This document shows positions 54,009 through 63,706 of a DNA stretch of 64,000 nucleotides, in pieces. Source of the stretch: Cellulomonas sp. 73-145 (GTDB lineage: Bacteria > Actinomycetota > Actinomycetes > Actinomycetales > Cellulomonadaceae); contig MKTI01000006.1 in the NCBI GenBank assembly GCA_001898185.1, forward strand, positions 248,001-312,000, written 5' to 3'. The notes under the pieces were generated by a model. That model had not been told where the DNA came from. It saw only the letters and a program-made list of their open reading frames with translations, and made no database searches. Each line of letters begins with the position of its first letter. The stretch's first letter is position 1. A program made the position numbers and the translations under genes.

Positions 54009-56435
54009 TTGTCAGCGAGCAGTCGGCGCTCCGCGCCTCCCCGGTCCCGCCGGGGATCCACCCGTCGTCCCGCAGCCGGCCGGTCCGGCCGCGGCGCGGC
54101 CACGGGTCGCCGCCGCTTCTTCGACTACCCCCGCTCCACCGTCACCGGCTTCCGGCGCTGGCTGCCGTCCTGGCGCGTCGTGCTCGGCACGCTCCTCGGC
54201 CTGGTGTTCGTCGGCCTGGGTGCCGCGGTCGCCGCCTACGCGACGCTCAAGGTCCCGTCCCCGTCCGCCCAGGTGAAGTTCCAGACCTCCACGGTGTACT
54301 TCGCCAACAACGCCGACGGCTCGCGCGGCCAGGTGATGGGCACCTTCGCCGACCAGAAGCGCGACATCGTCGACTACTCGACGCTGCCGTCGTACGTCGG
54401 CAAGGCCGTGGTCGCCTCGGAGGACCAGACCTTCTACCAGAACGCCGGGGTCGACCCGAAGGGCATCGCCCGCGCCCTGTGGAACAACCTGCGCGGCAAC
54501 GCCCAGCAGGGCGCCTCGACGCTGACCGAGCAGTACGTGAAGACGTACTACAAGAACCGGACGACGACGAACTACATCGGCAAGGCCGAAGAGGCGATGC
54601 TCGCCATCAAGATCGGCCGCACGGAGTCCAAGGACCAGATCCTCGGCCGCTACCTCAACACGATCTACCTGGGCCGCGACTCCTACGGCATCCAGGCCGC
54701 CGCCCAGTCGTACTTCGGCGTCGACGCCAAGGACCTCACCGTCTCGCAGGCCGCGCTGCTCGCCGGCATCATCCCGTCGCCCAACAACTGGGACCCGGCC
54801 AACGCCCCCGACAAGGCGAAGGCCCGCTGGAACCGCGTGCTGGACTACATGGTCAAGGGCGGGTTCCTCTCCCAGGCCGACCGGGACAAGCAGGAGTTCC
54901 CGCAGACCGTCCAGTACAAGCAGTCGAACGCCATGGCGGGCACCAACGGGTACCTGCTGCAGATGGTGCTGGACGAGCTGCAGACGTCGATGAACCTCTC
55001 GGTCGGCGACATCAAGACCGGCGGCTACTCGATCATCACGACGATCGACCCGGCGGTGCAGAACGAGGCGGTGCGCGCCGCCGGGGACCTGTACTCGGGC
55101 AAGCTGGCCAACGGCGCGACGCCGAACCCGCGGACGCGCGTGGCGATCACCAGCGTCAACCAGGCCGACGGCTCGATCGTCGCGCTCTACGGCGGGGCCG
55201 ACTACCTCAAGGACCAGCGGAACACCGCGACGTACGACGCGATCCAGGCCGGGTCGACGTTCAAGCCCTTCACCCTGATCGCGGCGCTCGAGAAGGGCAT
55301 CGGCCTCAAGACGACCTTCAACGCGGCCTCGCCGCAGATCATCCCCGGCTGGGACCCCAGCGGGAAGGACAACAAGGTCGTCAACTACGAGAAGGGCGAC
55401 CCGGGGTACATGGACCTGGTGAAGGCCACCGCCGAGTCCGTGAACACCGTGTACGCGCAGCTCAACATGAAGGTCGGGCAGGACGCGTCGGCCGCCGCCG
55501 CCAAGGCCGCCGGCGTGACGTCCAACGTCCCTCCGGTGAACTCCAACGTCCTCGGCTCGGGCACCGTGCACCCGCTCGAGATGGCCGGCGCCTACGCGAC
55601 GATCGCCGCGCAGGGCGTGCAGCACCCGACCTTCATCGTGCGCGAGGTGCTCGACTCCAACGGCAAGACGGCCTTCAAGGGCGGCAGCGCCGGCAAGCCG
55701 GCGTTCGCGGCGGACGTCATCGCCGACACCACCTACGCGATGCAGCAGGTGGTGCAGAACAAGTCCGGGACCGGGCACCAGTGGATCAGCCCCTTGAACA
55801 TCCCGATCGCCGGCAAGACCGGGACGTCCTCGAACACCACCTCGGCGTGGTTCGACGGCTTCACCACCAGCATCACGTCGGTGGTCGCGATGAGCCAGGT
55901 GGGCGAGGACGGCAAGTCGCAGGAGACGATCACGCCCTTCGGCGCCGGCATCAAGGAGATCACCGGTGGCACGTGGCCGGCGGCGCTCTGGGCGGACTAC
56001 ATGAAGCCGGTGCTCGCGATGCCGCAGTGGACACCGAAGTCCGACTTCCCGCAGCCGGCGTGGGTCGGCAACAAGCCGACCGCGACGCCGACGGCCACCC
56101 CGACCGACACCGCGACGCCGACCACCGCGCCGACCACCCAGGCGCCGACCACCGTGCAGGTGCCCGGTGGCCTCGTCGGCCGGACCGAGGCCGACGCCTC
56201 GGGCGCGCTGCAGAACGTCGGCCTCTCCGCGGTGATCGTCACCGCGCCGTCGGCCACCGTCCCTGCCGGCCGGGTCATCTCCGCGTCGCCGGCGTCCGGC
56301 ACCACGGTGCCGGCGGGCTCCTCGGTGACCCTCACCGTGTCGACCGGCCCTCCGGCCCCGCCGCCCACCACAGCGGCGCCCGTGCCGAGCACCTCGGCCA
56401 CGGCGGGCGGCCCGGCCCCGAAGAACACACCGTGA
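54009..56435 (+). CDS. Bifunctional penicillin-binding protein (GT51 + transpeptidase + PASTA)
   Basis: 808 aa. A cytoplasmic Arg/Ser tail (about 50 residues) and one transmembrane segment (VVLGTLLGLVFVGLGAAVAAYATL) precede the glycosyltransferase-51 domain: VASEDQTFYQNAGVD (catalytic Glu) and QGASTLTEQYVK. The transpeptidase domain has SxxK as GSTFKPFT, SVN in AESVNTVYAQL and KTGTS. The C-terminal 140 residues hold a Thr/Pro linker and one PASTA-like repeat. It polymerises and cross-links peptidoglycan. The start is a TTG at 54009, with GGAAGG upstream. It lies upstream of rpsF. Confidence 0.95.
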   Translation: MSASSRRSAPPRSRRGSTRRPAAGRSGRGAATGRRRFFDYPRSTVTGFRRWLPSWRVVLGTLLGLVFVGLGAAVAAYATLKVPSPSAQVKFQTSTVYFANNADGSRGQVMGTFADQKRDIVDYSTLPSYVGKAVVASEDQTFYQNAGVDPKGIARALWNNLRGNAQQGASTLTEQYVKTYYKNRTTTNYIGKAEEAMLAIKIGRTESKDQILGRYLNTIYLGRDSYGIQAAAQSYFGVDAKDLTVSQAALLAGIIPSPNNWDPANAPDKAKARWNRVLDYMVKGGFLSQADRDKQEFPQTVQYKQSNAMAGTNGYLLQMVLDELQTSMNLSVGDIKTGGYSIITTIDPAVQNEAVRAAGDLYSGKLANGATPNPRTRVAITSVNQADGSIVALYGGADYLKDQRNTATYDAIQAGSTFKPFTLIAALEKGIGLKTTFNAASPQIIPGWDPSGKDNKVVNYEKGDPGYMDLVKATAESVNTVYAQLNMKVGQDASAAAAKAAGVTSNVPPVNSNVLGSGTVHPLEMAGAYATIAAQGVQHPTFIVREVLDSNGKTAFKGGSAGKPAFAADVIADTTYAMQQVVQNKSGTGHQWISPLNIPIAGKTGTSSNTTSAWFDGFTTSITSVVAMSQVGEDGKSQETITPFGAGIKEITGGTWPAALWADYMKPVLAMPQWTPKSDFPQPAWVGNKPTATPTATPTDTATPTTAPTTQAPTTVQVPGGLVGRTEADASGALQNVGLSAVIVTAPSATVPAGRVISASPASGTTVPAGSSVTLTVSTGPPAPPPTTAAPVPSTSATAGGPAPKNTP

Positions 56436-56625
56436 TGCGGCCCTGACCAGCGCCCGGCCACGACGGCGCCGTCGTCCACAGCCCCGGACCGGGGGCTGCG
56501 CGCCGCACGCTACGATGGACCGCTGCCCCGCGTGCTCGTCGTCGTCCTGACGGCTGCCCGGGGGCGGACGCACAGACCCTCCTGCCACGGACCGACCGTG
56601 GCCGCGAAGACCAGAGGAGGTGGGT

Positions 56626-56919
56626 ATGAGCCTGCGTCAGTACGAGATCATGATCATCCTCGACCCCGAGATCGAGGAGCGCACCGTCGCCCCGTCGCTC
56701 GACAAGTACCTGACCGTCGTGAAGTCCGACGGCGGCAGTGTCGACAAGGTGGACATCTGGGGCCGCCGTCGTCTCGCGTACGACATCAAGAAGAAGGCCG
56801 AGGGCATCTACGCCGTCGTCAACTTCACCGCGAGCGCCGCGACCGCTAAGGAGCTCGACCGCCAGCTGGGCCTCAACGAGGTCGTGCTGCGCACCAAGGT
56901 GCTCCGCACCGACGCCTGA
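56626..56919 (+). CDS. rpsF: 30S ribosomal protein bS6
   Basis: 97 aa: [20 protein letters not shown] start and [28 protein letters not shown] core are conserved. The ATG at 56626 is preferred (GAGGAGG 8 bases before) over the GTG six bases earlier. It begins rpsF-ssb-rpsR-rplI. Confidence 0.97.
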   Translation: MSLRQYEIMIILDPEIEERTVAPSLDKYLTVVKSDGGSVDKVDIWGRRRLAYDIKKKAEGIYAVVNFTASAATAKELDRQLGLNEVVLRTKVLRTDA

Positions 56920-56985
56920 CCCGTTGTGGGTGCCCGCCGCTAGCGTGCGCCGAAGTCAGTCGACACGAACCTGCGAGGAGCTGGC

Positions 56986-57513
56986 ATGGCCGGTGAGACC
57001 ACCATCACGGTGATCGGGAACCTGACCGGGGACCCGGAGCTGCGCTTCACCCCGTCCGGGGCCGCGGTCGCGAACTTCACGGTCGCGTCCACCCCCCGCA
57101 CGTTCGACCGCCAGTCGAACGAGTGGAAGGACGGCGAGACGCTGTTCATGCGCTGCTCGATCTGGCGGGAGGCGGCCGAGTCGGTCGCCGAGTCGCTGAC
57201 CAAGGGCACGCGCGTCATCGTCGTCGGCCGGCTCGTCCAGCGCTCCTACGAGACCCGTGAGGGCGAGAAGCGCACGGTGGTCGAGCTGCAGGTGGACGAG
57301 GTCGGTCCGTCGCTGCGCTACGCCACGGCCAAGGTCACCCGGACCCAGCGGTCCGGTGGTGGCGGCGGCTTCGGTGGTGGTGGCGGCGGTGGCTTCGGCG
57401 GCGGCGGCGGGTACGGCGGTCAGGGTGGTTCCGGCGGCAGCCAGCAGGACGACCCGTGGGCCACGCCCGCGGGCGGGTCGGCCGGCGGCTACTCCGACGA
57501 GCCCCCCTTCTGA
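56986..57513 (+). CDS. ssb: Single-stranded DNA-binding protein
   Basis: 175 aa. OB fold: [33 protein letters not shown], then [32 protein letters not shown] Gly-rich linker follows, and the conserved acidic tip DEPPF at the end binds partner proteins. It lies between rpsF and rpsR in the usual arrangement. Confidence 0.97.
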   Translation: MAGETTITVIGNLTGDPELRFTPSGAAVANFTVASTPRTFDRQSNEWKDGETLFMRCSIWREAAESVAESLTKGTRVIVVGRLVQRSYETREGEKRTVVELQVDEVGPSLRYATAKVTRTQRSGGGGGFGGGGGGGFGGGGGYGGQGGSGGSQQDDPWATPAGGSAGGYSDEPPF

Positions 57514-57582
57514 CAGACAACTGATTGATTCCCATCCCCGGGCCGGGCAAGCCCGGGGCTCCGACAGACGAGGAGCACCACG

Positions 57583-57819
57583 ATGGCCAAGCCCGTCGTT
57601 CGCAAGCCCAAGAAGAAGCAGAACCCGCTGAAGGCGTCGAAGATCGACGTCGTCGACTACAAGGACACCGCGCTGCTGCGCAAGTTCATCTCCGACCGCG
57701 GGAAGATCCGCGCTCGCCGGGTGACCGGGGTGTCCGTCCAGGAGCAGCGGGCGATCGCCCGCGCCGTCAAGAACGCCCGCGAGATGGCCCTGCTGCCGTA
57801 CTCGTCGTCGGCACGCTGA
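57583..57819 (+). CDS. rpsR: 30S ribosomal protein bS18
   Basis: 78 aa: [42 protein letters not shown] and the [17 protein letters not shown] ending are typical S18. It partners S6 in the ribosome platform. The gene follows ssb by 69 bases and precedes rplI by 14. Confidence 0.97.
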   Translation: MAKPVVRKPKKKQNPLKASKIDVVDYKDTALLRKFISDRGKIRARRVTGVSVQEQRAIARAVKNAREMALLPYSSSAR

Positions 57820-57833
57820 GGAAGGGGACCGAC

Positions 57834-58283
57834 ATGGCGAAGATCATCCTGACCCACGAGGTCACCGGCCTCGGCGCCCCGGGCGACGTGGTCGAGGTCA
57901 AGGACGGGTACGCCCGCAACTACCTGATCCCGCGCAGCCTGGCCACGCCGTGGACCACGGGTGCCGAGAAGGACGTCGCGGCCATCCGCAAGGCTCGTAA
58001 GGCGCGCGAGATCGCGACGCTGGACGAGGCGAAGGCCACGCGCGACTCGCTGCAGTCCAAGCCGGTGACGGTGGCCGCCAAGGCCGGCGACAGCGGCCGG
58101 CTGTTCGGCGCGGTCACCACCGCCGAGATCGCCGCGGCGCTCGTCGCCGCCGGTGCCCCGGCCGTGGACAAGCGCAAGATCGAGATCGCCCAGGCGATCA
58201 AGTCGGTCGGCGACTACTCGGTGCAGGTCCGCCTGCACCCGGAGGTCGCCGCCAAGGTGACCGTCAAGGTCGTCAAGGCCTGA
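57834..58283 (+). CDS. rplI: 50S ribosomal protein bL9
   Basis: 149 aa from ATG 57834, with GAGGAAGGG upstream. N-terminal motif [32 protein letters not shown] is L9; the long helix and C-terminal lobe follow. It ends the rpsF operon before a strong hairpin. Confidence 0.97.
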   Translation: MAKIILTHEVTGLGAPGDVVEVKDGYARNYLIPRSLATPWTTGAEKDVAAIRKARKAREIATLDEAKATRDSLQSKPVTVAAKAGDSGRLFGAVTTAEIAAALVAAGAPAVDKRKIEIAQAIKSVGDYSVQVRLHPEVAAKVTVKVVKA

Positions 58284-58295
58284 CGCTCCGCAACG

Positions 58296-58343
58296 ACGCA
58301 GAACGCCCCGCCCCCGGGATCCGGGTGGCGGGGCGTTCTGCGT
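58296..58343. terminator. Strong bidirectional terminator hairpin after rplI
   Basis: ACGCAGAACGCCCCGCC pairs perfectly with its complement (17 bp) around CCCGGGATCCGGGT, itself partly self-complementary. It lies between the convergent rplI and livF genes and could serve both. Confidence 0.9.
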
Positions 58344-58391
58344 ACGTGGCCGGGTACGGCGGGCTGCCGCCGGACCGGGCTCAGGCCGAGG

Positions 58392-59111
58392 TCACGCGAC
58401 GCCGAGGTAGGCCTGCTTGACCGCCGGGTCCGCGAGCAGCTCCTTGCCTGCGCCGGAGGTCACCACCTCACCGGTCTCCAGGATGTACGCGCGGTGCGAC
58501 CGGGACAGGGCTTGCTGGGCGTTCTGCTCGACGAGCAGGATCGTCGTGCCGGCCTGGTTGATCTCGGTGACGATCCGGAAGATCTGCTGGATCACCATCG
58601 GCGCCAGCCCCATGGACGGCTCGTCGAGCAGCAGCAGCCGAGGGCGGGCCATCAGCGCGCGGCCGATGGCCAGCATCTGCTGCTCACCACCGGACAGCGT
58701 GCCCCCCACCTGGTCGCGGCGCTCGTGCAGGCGCGGGAACAGCTCGTACACCCGCGCCAGCGTCTCGTCGTGCTCCGCCTTGGTGGGGAACACCCGGGCG
58801 TAGGCGCCCATCTCGAGGTTCTCCACCACGGTCATGCCGGGGAACACGCCACGGCCCTCGGGCGCCTGGACGATGCCGGCCAGCACTCGCTCGTGCGCCT
58901 TCATCCGGCTGATGTCCTTGCCGTCGAACCACACGGAGCCGCGGGACAGCTGCCGGATGCCGGAGATCGCGCGCATCGTGGTCGTCTTGCCCGCGCCGTT
59001 GGCGCCGATCAGGGTGACCAGCTCGCCCTCCTCGACCGTGAGCGAGATGCCGCGGACGGCCTCGATCCGGCCGTAGGAGACCGTGAGGTCCTTCAGCTCA
59101 AGCAGTGGCAT
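58392..59111 (-). CDS. livF: Branched-chain amino acid ABC transporter ATPase LivF
   Basis: 239 aa. Walker A GANGAGKTT, signature LSGGEQQMLAIGRAL and Walker B LLLLDEPSMGLAP. The ending with YLGVA is typical of LivF. It works with LivG as a heterodimeric motor. Its start overlaps the livG stop by 14 bases. It is the last gene of the importer operon. Confidence 0.95.
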   Translation of the reverse strand: MPLLELKDLTVSYGRIEAVRGISLTVEEGELVTLIGANGAGKTTTMRAISGIRQLSRGSVWFDGKDISRMKAHERVLAGIVQAPEGRGVFPGMTVVENLEMGAYARVFPTKAEHDETLARVYELFPRLHERRDQVGGTLSGGEQQMLAIGRALMARPRLLLLDEPSMGLAPMVIQQIFRIVTEINQAGTTILLVEQNAQQALSRSHRAYILETGEVVTSGAGKELLADPAVKQAYLGVA

Positions 59112-60102
59112 CGTCGGGAACCCCCAGGTAGGCAGCGATCACGGCCGGGTCGGCGGACACGTCCGCGGGCAGGCCGTCGGCGATCTTGCGGCCGAACTCC
59201 AGCACCACCACGCGGTCGGTCACGCCCATCACCAGGCGCATGTCGTGCTCGATCAGCAGCACGGTGTAGCCGTCGTCGCGGATCTTGCGGATCAGGTCCA
59301 TCAGCTGCTGCTTCTCGGCCGGGTTGAAGCCGGCGGCCGGCTCGTCCAGGCAGAGCAGCTTGGGCTCGGTGGCCAGGGCCCGCGCGATCTCCAGTCGGCG
59401 CTGGTCGCCGTAGGGGAGGTTGCGGGCCTGCTGCGTGGCGCGCTTGCCGATGCCGACGAACTCCAGCAGCGCCATGCCCCGCTCCAGCGCGTCGCGTTCC
59501 TCGGCGCGGTGCCGCTTGGACCGGAACACCGCCCCCGGCACGGAGGTGCGGTGCCGGGCATCGGTCCCGACGATCACGTTCTCCAGCGCCGTCATGTCGG
59601 AGAACAGCCGGATGTTCTGGAACGTGCGGGCGATGCCGAGCCGGGTGATCTGGTTCCGCTTGATCGCGCCGATCGGCCGGCCGTCGAACACCACCTGGCC
59701 GGAGGTCGGCCGGTAGACGCCGGTCATCGTGTTGAAGCAGGTCGTCTTGCCGGCACCGTTGGGGCCGATCAGGCCGAGGATCTCGCCGCGCCTGATCTCG
59801 AAGCTCACGGCGTCGAGCGCCGTCAGGCCACCGAACCGGACGGTGACGGCGTCCATCTGCAGCAGGGAGCCGCCGACCTCGGTGCGGATGGTGCGGTCCG
59901 GCGCCACCAGCTCGGCGACCAGCTCGGGGTTGGCCAGGTCGGGGTTGACCTCGGCGACGTCGACCGGCACCTCGTCGATCACACCGCCGTCGGGCAGGAA
60001 CTCCTCGGCGACCGAGTCCTCGGTGACGTACCGCGACTCGGTGCCGCGGTGCTGCTCGGAGTGCTCGGAACCGGCCTCCGGCATCTGCGGGTTGATGCTC
60101 AT
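59098..60102 (-). CDS. livG: Branched-chain amino acid ABC transporter ATPase LivG
   Basis: 334 aa. Walker A GPNGAGKTTCFN, signature LPYGDQRRLEIARAL, Walker B LLCLDEPAAGFNP, ending IAAYLGVPDD. About 80 N-terminal residues, acidic and rich in Glu, Asp and Pro, precede the normal start of the ATPase domain (LLQMDAVTVRFGGLTAL). The extension looks disordered. The start overlaps the livM stop by 4 bases. Confidence 0.94.
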   Translation of the reverse strand: MSINPQMPEAGSEHSEQHRGTESRYVTEDSVAEEFLPDGGVIDEVPVDVAEVNPDLANPELVAELVAPDRTIRTEVGGSLLQMDAVTVRFGGLTALDAVSFEIRRGEILGLIGPNGAGKTTCFNTMTGVYRPTSGQVVFDGRPIGAIKRNQITRLGIARTFQNIRLFSDMTALENVIVGTDARHRTSVPGAVFRSKRHRAEERDALERGMALLEFVGIGKRATQQARNLPYGDQRRLEIARALATEPKLLCLDEPAAGFNPAEKQQLMDLIRKIRDDGYTVLLIEHDMRLVMGVTDRVVVLEFGRKIADGLPADVSADPAVIAAYLGVPDDATA

Positions 60103-61322
60103 CGGGCCTCCCCCACGGTCTCCTCGGTTCGGTGCGTCAGCGCGGTGGCCGCACGGCGCGCCGCGGCGTACACGTCACGGCCGTACGTCAGCAGCTTCTG
60201 CCGGGCGGGGAACAGGCCTTGTGGTCGGAAGATCATCAGGACCATCAGGGCGACGCCGAAGAACAGGTACTTGTAGTTGGCGATCTCGTTGCCGTTGATC
60301 GGGATGCCGAACAGGTTGGTCCGCCCGATGAAGAAGTTGGGCAGGTAGACGACGATGAACGCGCCGAGGATGACGCCGAGCTTGTTGCCCTGACCGCCGA
60401 GCACCACGGCGCACAGGAAGAGCATCGAGTTGATCACGTTGAACGTGGTCGGCACGACGAACTGCACCTGGCCGGCGTACAGGGCGCCCGACAGGCCGCC
60501 GATCGAGGCGCCGATCAGGAACGCCCACAGCTTGAACTTGAAGGTGGGGACGCCCATGATCTCGGCCGCGTCCTCGTCCTCCCGGATCGCGACCCAGGCA
60601 CGGCCTACCCGCGACCGCTCCAGGTTCCCGACCAGGGTCAGCACCACGACGATCAGCACCAGCGAGAGCCAGAACCAGGCGGTGCCGGAGTTCACGGGGT
60701 GGGCGGTGTTGCCGGCGGAGAACACGCCGGTGGGGCGGGTGCTGCTGGTGCCGACCACGGGGTAGGCGATCCGGGACAGGCCGCGGCCGCCGCCGGTGAT
60801 GTTCGACAGGTTGTCCGCGAGGAGCCGGACGATCTCGCCGAAGCCGAGGGTGACGATGGCCAGGTAGTCGCCGCGCAGCCGCAGCGTCGGCGACCCGAGG
60901 ATCAGGCCGGAGATCGCGGTCAGGGCGACGGCGACCGGCAGGGCGGCGAGCCAGGCCCAGTGCGGGTCGAGCCCGTGCACCCGCCACGGGCTGTCCGGGC
61001 TGGTGATCAGGCCGACGGTGTAGGCGCCGACGGCGTAGAAGCCGACGTACCCCAGGTCCAGCAGGCCGGCCTGGCCGACGACGACGTTGAGGCCGATGGC
61101 CAGCAGGGCGTACATGCCGAACTGCGCGAGGACCCCGCCGAAGTCGGTACCGACGGTGGTGAGCACCGGCGGGCGCAGCACGGGCAGCAGGGCGATCAGC
61201 ACGATCGCCGGGATGCCGACCAGCCACTGGGTCTGGCGCGGCAGGGTGTCCCACCACAACCGGATGCGGTCGCCGACGCCGAGGTGGGGCGCGGCCGGGG
61301 CGGTGACGGTCTCGGTGCTCAT
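60099..61322 (-). CDS. livM: Branched-chain amino acid ABC transporter permease LivM
   Basis: 407 aa. LivM core: YALLAIGLNVVVGQAGLLDLGYVGFYAVGAYTVGL, then GDYLAIVTLGFGEIVRLLADNLSNITGG. The ending GVALMVLMIFRPQGLFP is standard, followed by a charged tail of about 40 residues. The N-terminus has an extra membrane segment (WLVGIPAIVLIALLPVL). It overlaps livH by 4 bases. Confidence 0.94.
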   Translation of the reverse strand: MSTETVTAPAAPHLGVGDRIRLWWDTLPRQTQWLVGIPAIVLIALLPVLRPPVLTTVGTDFGGVLAQFGMYALLAIGLNVVVGQAGLLDLGYVGFYAVGAYTVGLITSPDSPWRVHGLDPHWAWLAALPVAVALTAISGLILGSPTLRLRGDYLAIVTLGFGEIVRLLADNLSNITGGGRGLSRIAYPVVGTSSTRPTGVFSAGNTAHPVNSGTAWFWLSLVLIVVVLTLVGNLERSRVGRAWVAIREDEDAAEIMGVPTFKFKLWAFLIGASIGGLSGALYAGQVQFVVPTTFNVINSMLFLCAVVLGGQGNKLGVILGAFIVVYLPNFFIGRTNLFGIPINGNEIANYKYLFFGVALMVLMIFRPQGLFPARQKLLTYGRDVYAAARRAATALTHRTEETVGEAR

Positions 61323-62362
61323 GCGCGGGCCCTCCCCAACGACTCACCCAGGATGCCGGTCGGCCGGAACATGAGCACCAGGATCAGCAGCACGAAGGCG
61401 ACGACGTCGCGCCACTCGGTGCCGAACAGCGCCTGCCCGTACAGCTCCATCACGCCGAGCAGCAGACCGCCGAGCAGTGCGCCGCGCAGGTTGCCGATGC
61501 CGCCGAGCACGGCGGCGGCGAAGGCCTTGATGCCGAGGATGAACCCGCCGGAGTAGAGGATGCCGCTGGGCACCCGCAGCGTGTACAGCAGGCCGGCGGC
61601 ACCGGCGAGCAGGCCGCCGACCAGGAACGTCAGCATGATCACGCGCTCGCGTGAGACACCCATCAGCGTGGCGGTGACCGGGTCCTGCGCGACGGCGCGG
61701 ATGCCGCGGCCGAACTTGGTGGCGTTGATGAACCGGTCGGTCGCGAAGGCCAGGCCCAGGGCGGCGACGACGATGACGATCTCGACGTTGTTCACGGTCG
61801 CGTTGCCGAAGTGGAACTGGGCCGTCGCCTGGACCAGCCGGATGGGCTGCTGCGCGTTCACGCCGCCGAGGTTCCCGCCGGTGAGCTTGGGCAGCACGAA
61901 GTGCACGAACTCCTGCAGCACGAACGAGGCGCCGATGGCGGTGATGAGGAAGACGAGGGCCGGGGCGCCGCGGCGCCGCAACGGCCGGTAGGCGACCCGC
62001 TCGAGCCCTACCGCGGCACCGCCGGCGACCGCCATGCCGCCGACCATCGCGACCAGCAGGTAGACGATCGTCATCAGCGTGCCCTGCTGGTAGGCGTTCC
62101 CGCTGGGACTGAAGCCGAGCAGCATCAGCGTCGCGTACTGGCCGAACATGCCGAACATGAAGATCTCGGAGTGCGCGAAGTTGATCAGCCGCAGCACCCC
62201 GTAGACCAGCGTGTATCCGACTGCGACCAGGGCGTAGATGGACCCGTAGGTCAGGCCGTCGACGGTGAGGGCCCAGAAGTTGCGGCCCAGGGCTCCGATG
62301 TCGAAGGCGCTGACCATGCTTCCGGCGAGGACGTGTCCGCCGGCGAGCAGGAGGACGCTCAT
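61319..62362 (-). CDS. livH: Branched-chain amino acid ABC transporter permease LivH
   Basis: 347 aa from ATG 62362, which has AGGAG 5 bases upstream; a GTG eight codons earlier is less likely. The LivH family core is seen in GLTYGSIYALVAVGYTLVYGVLRLINFAHSEIFMFG and RAVAQDPVTATLMGVSRERVI, ending VLMFRPTGILGE. It is separated from the binding-protein gene by a strong hairpin (62421-62456). Confidence 0.94.
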   Translation of the reverse strand: MSVLLLAGGHVLAGSMVSAFDIGALGRNFWALTVDGLTYGSIYALVAVGYTLVYGVLRLINFAHSEIFMFGMFGQYATLMLLGFSPSGNAYQQGTLMTIVYLLVAMVGGMAVAGGAAVGLERVAYRPLRRRGAPALVFLITAIGASFVLQEFVHFVLPKLTGGNLGGVNAQQPIRLVQATAQFHFGNATVNNVEIVIVVAALGLAFATDRFINATKFGRGIRAVAQDPVTATLMGVSRERVIMLTFLVGGLLAGAAGLLYTLRVPSGILYSGGFILGIKAFAAAVLGGIGNLRGALLGGLLLGVMELYGQALFGTEWRDVVAFVLLILVLMFRPTGILGESLGRARA

Positions 62363-62420
62363 GTTGCTCCTAACGAGAACCGCCACGGCGCGCGGCCATG
62401 ACGGGGCGAGCGGGACTGAC

Positions 62421-62456
62421 GACGACGGCCGGGCCCTGGTGGGCCCGGCCGTCGTC
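62421..62456 (-). terminator. Intercistronic hairpin between the Liv binding-protein gene and livH
   Basis: A perfect 16-bp stem (GACGACGGCCGGGCCC with its complement) with a TGGT loop. It starts 6 bases after the binding-protein stop. It lacks a T-tract. It resembles the hairpin in the sugar operon (7578-7630). Confidence 0.8.
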
Positions 62457-62461
62457 CGGGG

Positions 62462-63706
62462 TCACTTCACCTGGTAGACCCAGGTGCTGGCCGAGGCCAG
62501 CTCACCCGTGGAGTCCCACTTGTAGTTCTTGGCCAGCCCGGCGCCGTCGTACGACGAGACGAACTTGACCAGGTCGCCGCGGGCGGTGATGCCCTTGTCG
62601 ATGCCCTTCAGCATGATCGTGCCGAGGTCGTACGCCTCGACCGAGTAGACGCCGGGGGCCACGGAGAACATCGCCTTGTAGTCGGCCGCGAACTTGTCCG
62701 GGGCCGGGCCGCACGGGCAGGTGAGATAGGCGCCCTTCGACGCGTCACCGGCCTGCTTGACGAACTCGGGGTCGTTGGTGCCGTCGCCGGAGGCGAAGGC
62801 CGCCGTCACGCCGCCCTGACGCAGCTGCGACAGCAGCGGCGCCGCCTCGGCGTAGTAGCCGCCGTAGTACACGGCGTCGGGGGACGCGTCCTTCACCAGC
62901 TGCACCGCGGCCGAGAAGTCCTTGTCACCCGTCTTCACCTTGGCGTTGCAGGAGGAGACGGCGACGGAGCCGAGCGTCTTCGCCACGACGGTGGCCAGGC
63001 CGATGCCGTAGTCGGAGTCGTCCTGGATCACGCAGACCTTCTTGTAGCCCAGCGTGTCCTTCATGTAGCTGGCGATCGCGCCGCCCTGGGAGTTGTCGTT
63101 GCCCAGGCCACGGAAGAAGTTGTTCCAGCCGTTGGTGGTCAGACCGGGGTTGGTCGCGGACGCCGTCAGCGACAGGAGGCCGGCCTGGTTGAAGATGCTG
63201 CCGGTCGCCTTGGTCTCGCCGGAGAACGCCGGGCCGAGCAGGCCGATCACCGAGGTGTCGGAGACGATCTGCGGCGCGACCTGGGTGGCCTTCTGCGGGT
63301 CACCCTCGGTGTCGAACTGCTTGACGGTGACCTGGCAGCCGGCGTTCGCCTTGTTGTGCTGGTCGACCGCGAGCTTGAGCCCGTTGAGGATGTTGGTGCC
63401 GAGGGCCGCGTTGGGACCCGTCAGGGCGCCGGCCATGCCGATCGAGATGTTGCTGCACTTGGCGCTGCCGTCACCCGCCGGGTCCGCGGCCGTCGAGCCG
63501 CCGGCTGCGGCGACCTTCTTGCCGGTCGCGTCCACCTGGACGAGCGGCTGGATGGAGAGGCTGCTCGAGGCGGAGCTGCCGCCCGTCGCCCCCGAGGTGC
63601 TGCCCCCGCCGCCGCCGCCCGTGCTCTTCGAGGAACAGCCGGCCAGCACGAGGCCGGCGGTCATGACGAGCGCCACGCCCGCGAGCCGCGGTGTCGATCT
63701 GCGCAT
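62462..63706 (-). CDS. Branched-chain amino acid ABC transporter substrate-binding lipoprotein
   Basis: 414 aa. Signal peptide (RRSTPRLAGVALVMTAGLV) with lipobox LAGC, then a Gly/Ser/Thr-rich linker of about 50 residues. The type I periplasmic-binding domain follows: ISIGMAGALTGPNAALGTNILNGLKLAVDQHN, IGLLGPAFSGETKATGSIFN, and VCVIQDDSDYGIGLATVV. Extra cysteines (CSNIS, GCQVTV, SSCNAKV, TCPCGP) may form disulfides. ATG 63706 has AGGAGGT upstream. It is the first gene of the Liv operon. Confidence 0.93.
   Translation of the reverse strand: MRRSTPRLAGVALVMTAGLVLAGCSSKSTGGGGGGSTSGATGGSSASSSLSIQPLVQVDATGKKVAAAGGSTAADPAGDGSAKCSNISIGMAGALTGPNAALGTNILNGLKLAVDQHNKANAGCQVTVKQFDTEGDPQKATQVAPQIVSDTSVIGLLGPAFSGETKATGSIFNQAGLLSLTASATNPGLTTNGWNNFFRGLGNDNSQGGAIASYMKDTLGYKKVCVIQDDSDYGIGLATVVAKTLGSVAVSSCNAKVKTGDKDFSAAVQLVKDASPDAVYYGGYYAEAAPLLSQLRQGGVTAAFASGDGTNDPEFVKQAGDASKGAYLTCPCGPAPDKFAADYKAMFSVAPGVYSVEAYDLGTIMLKGIDKGITARGDLVKFVSSYDGAGLAKNYKWDSTGELASASTWVYQVK

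Noticed and set aside
56620..56625. GTG at 56620 as the rpsF start
   Set aside because: The ATG at 56626 has better spacing to GAGGAGG and gives the standard S6 start.
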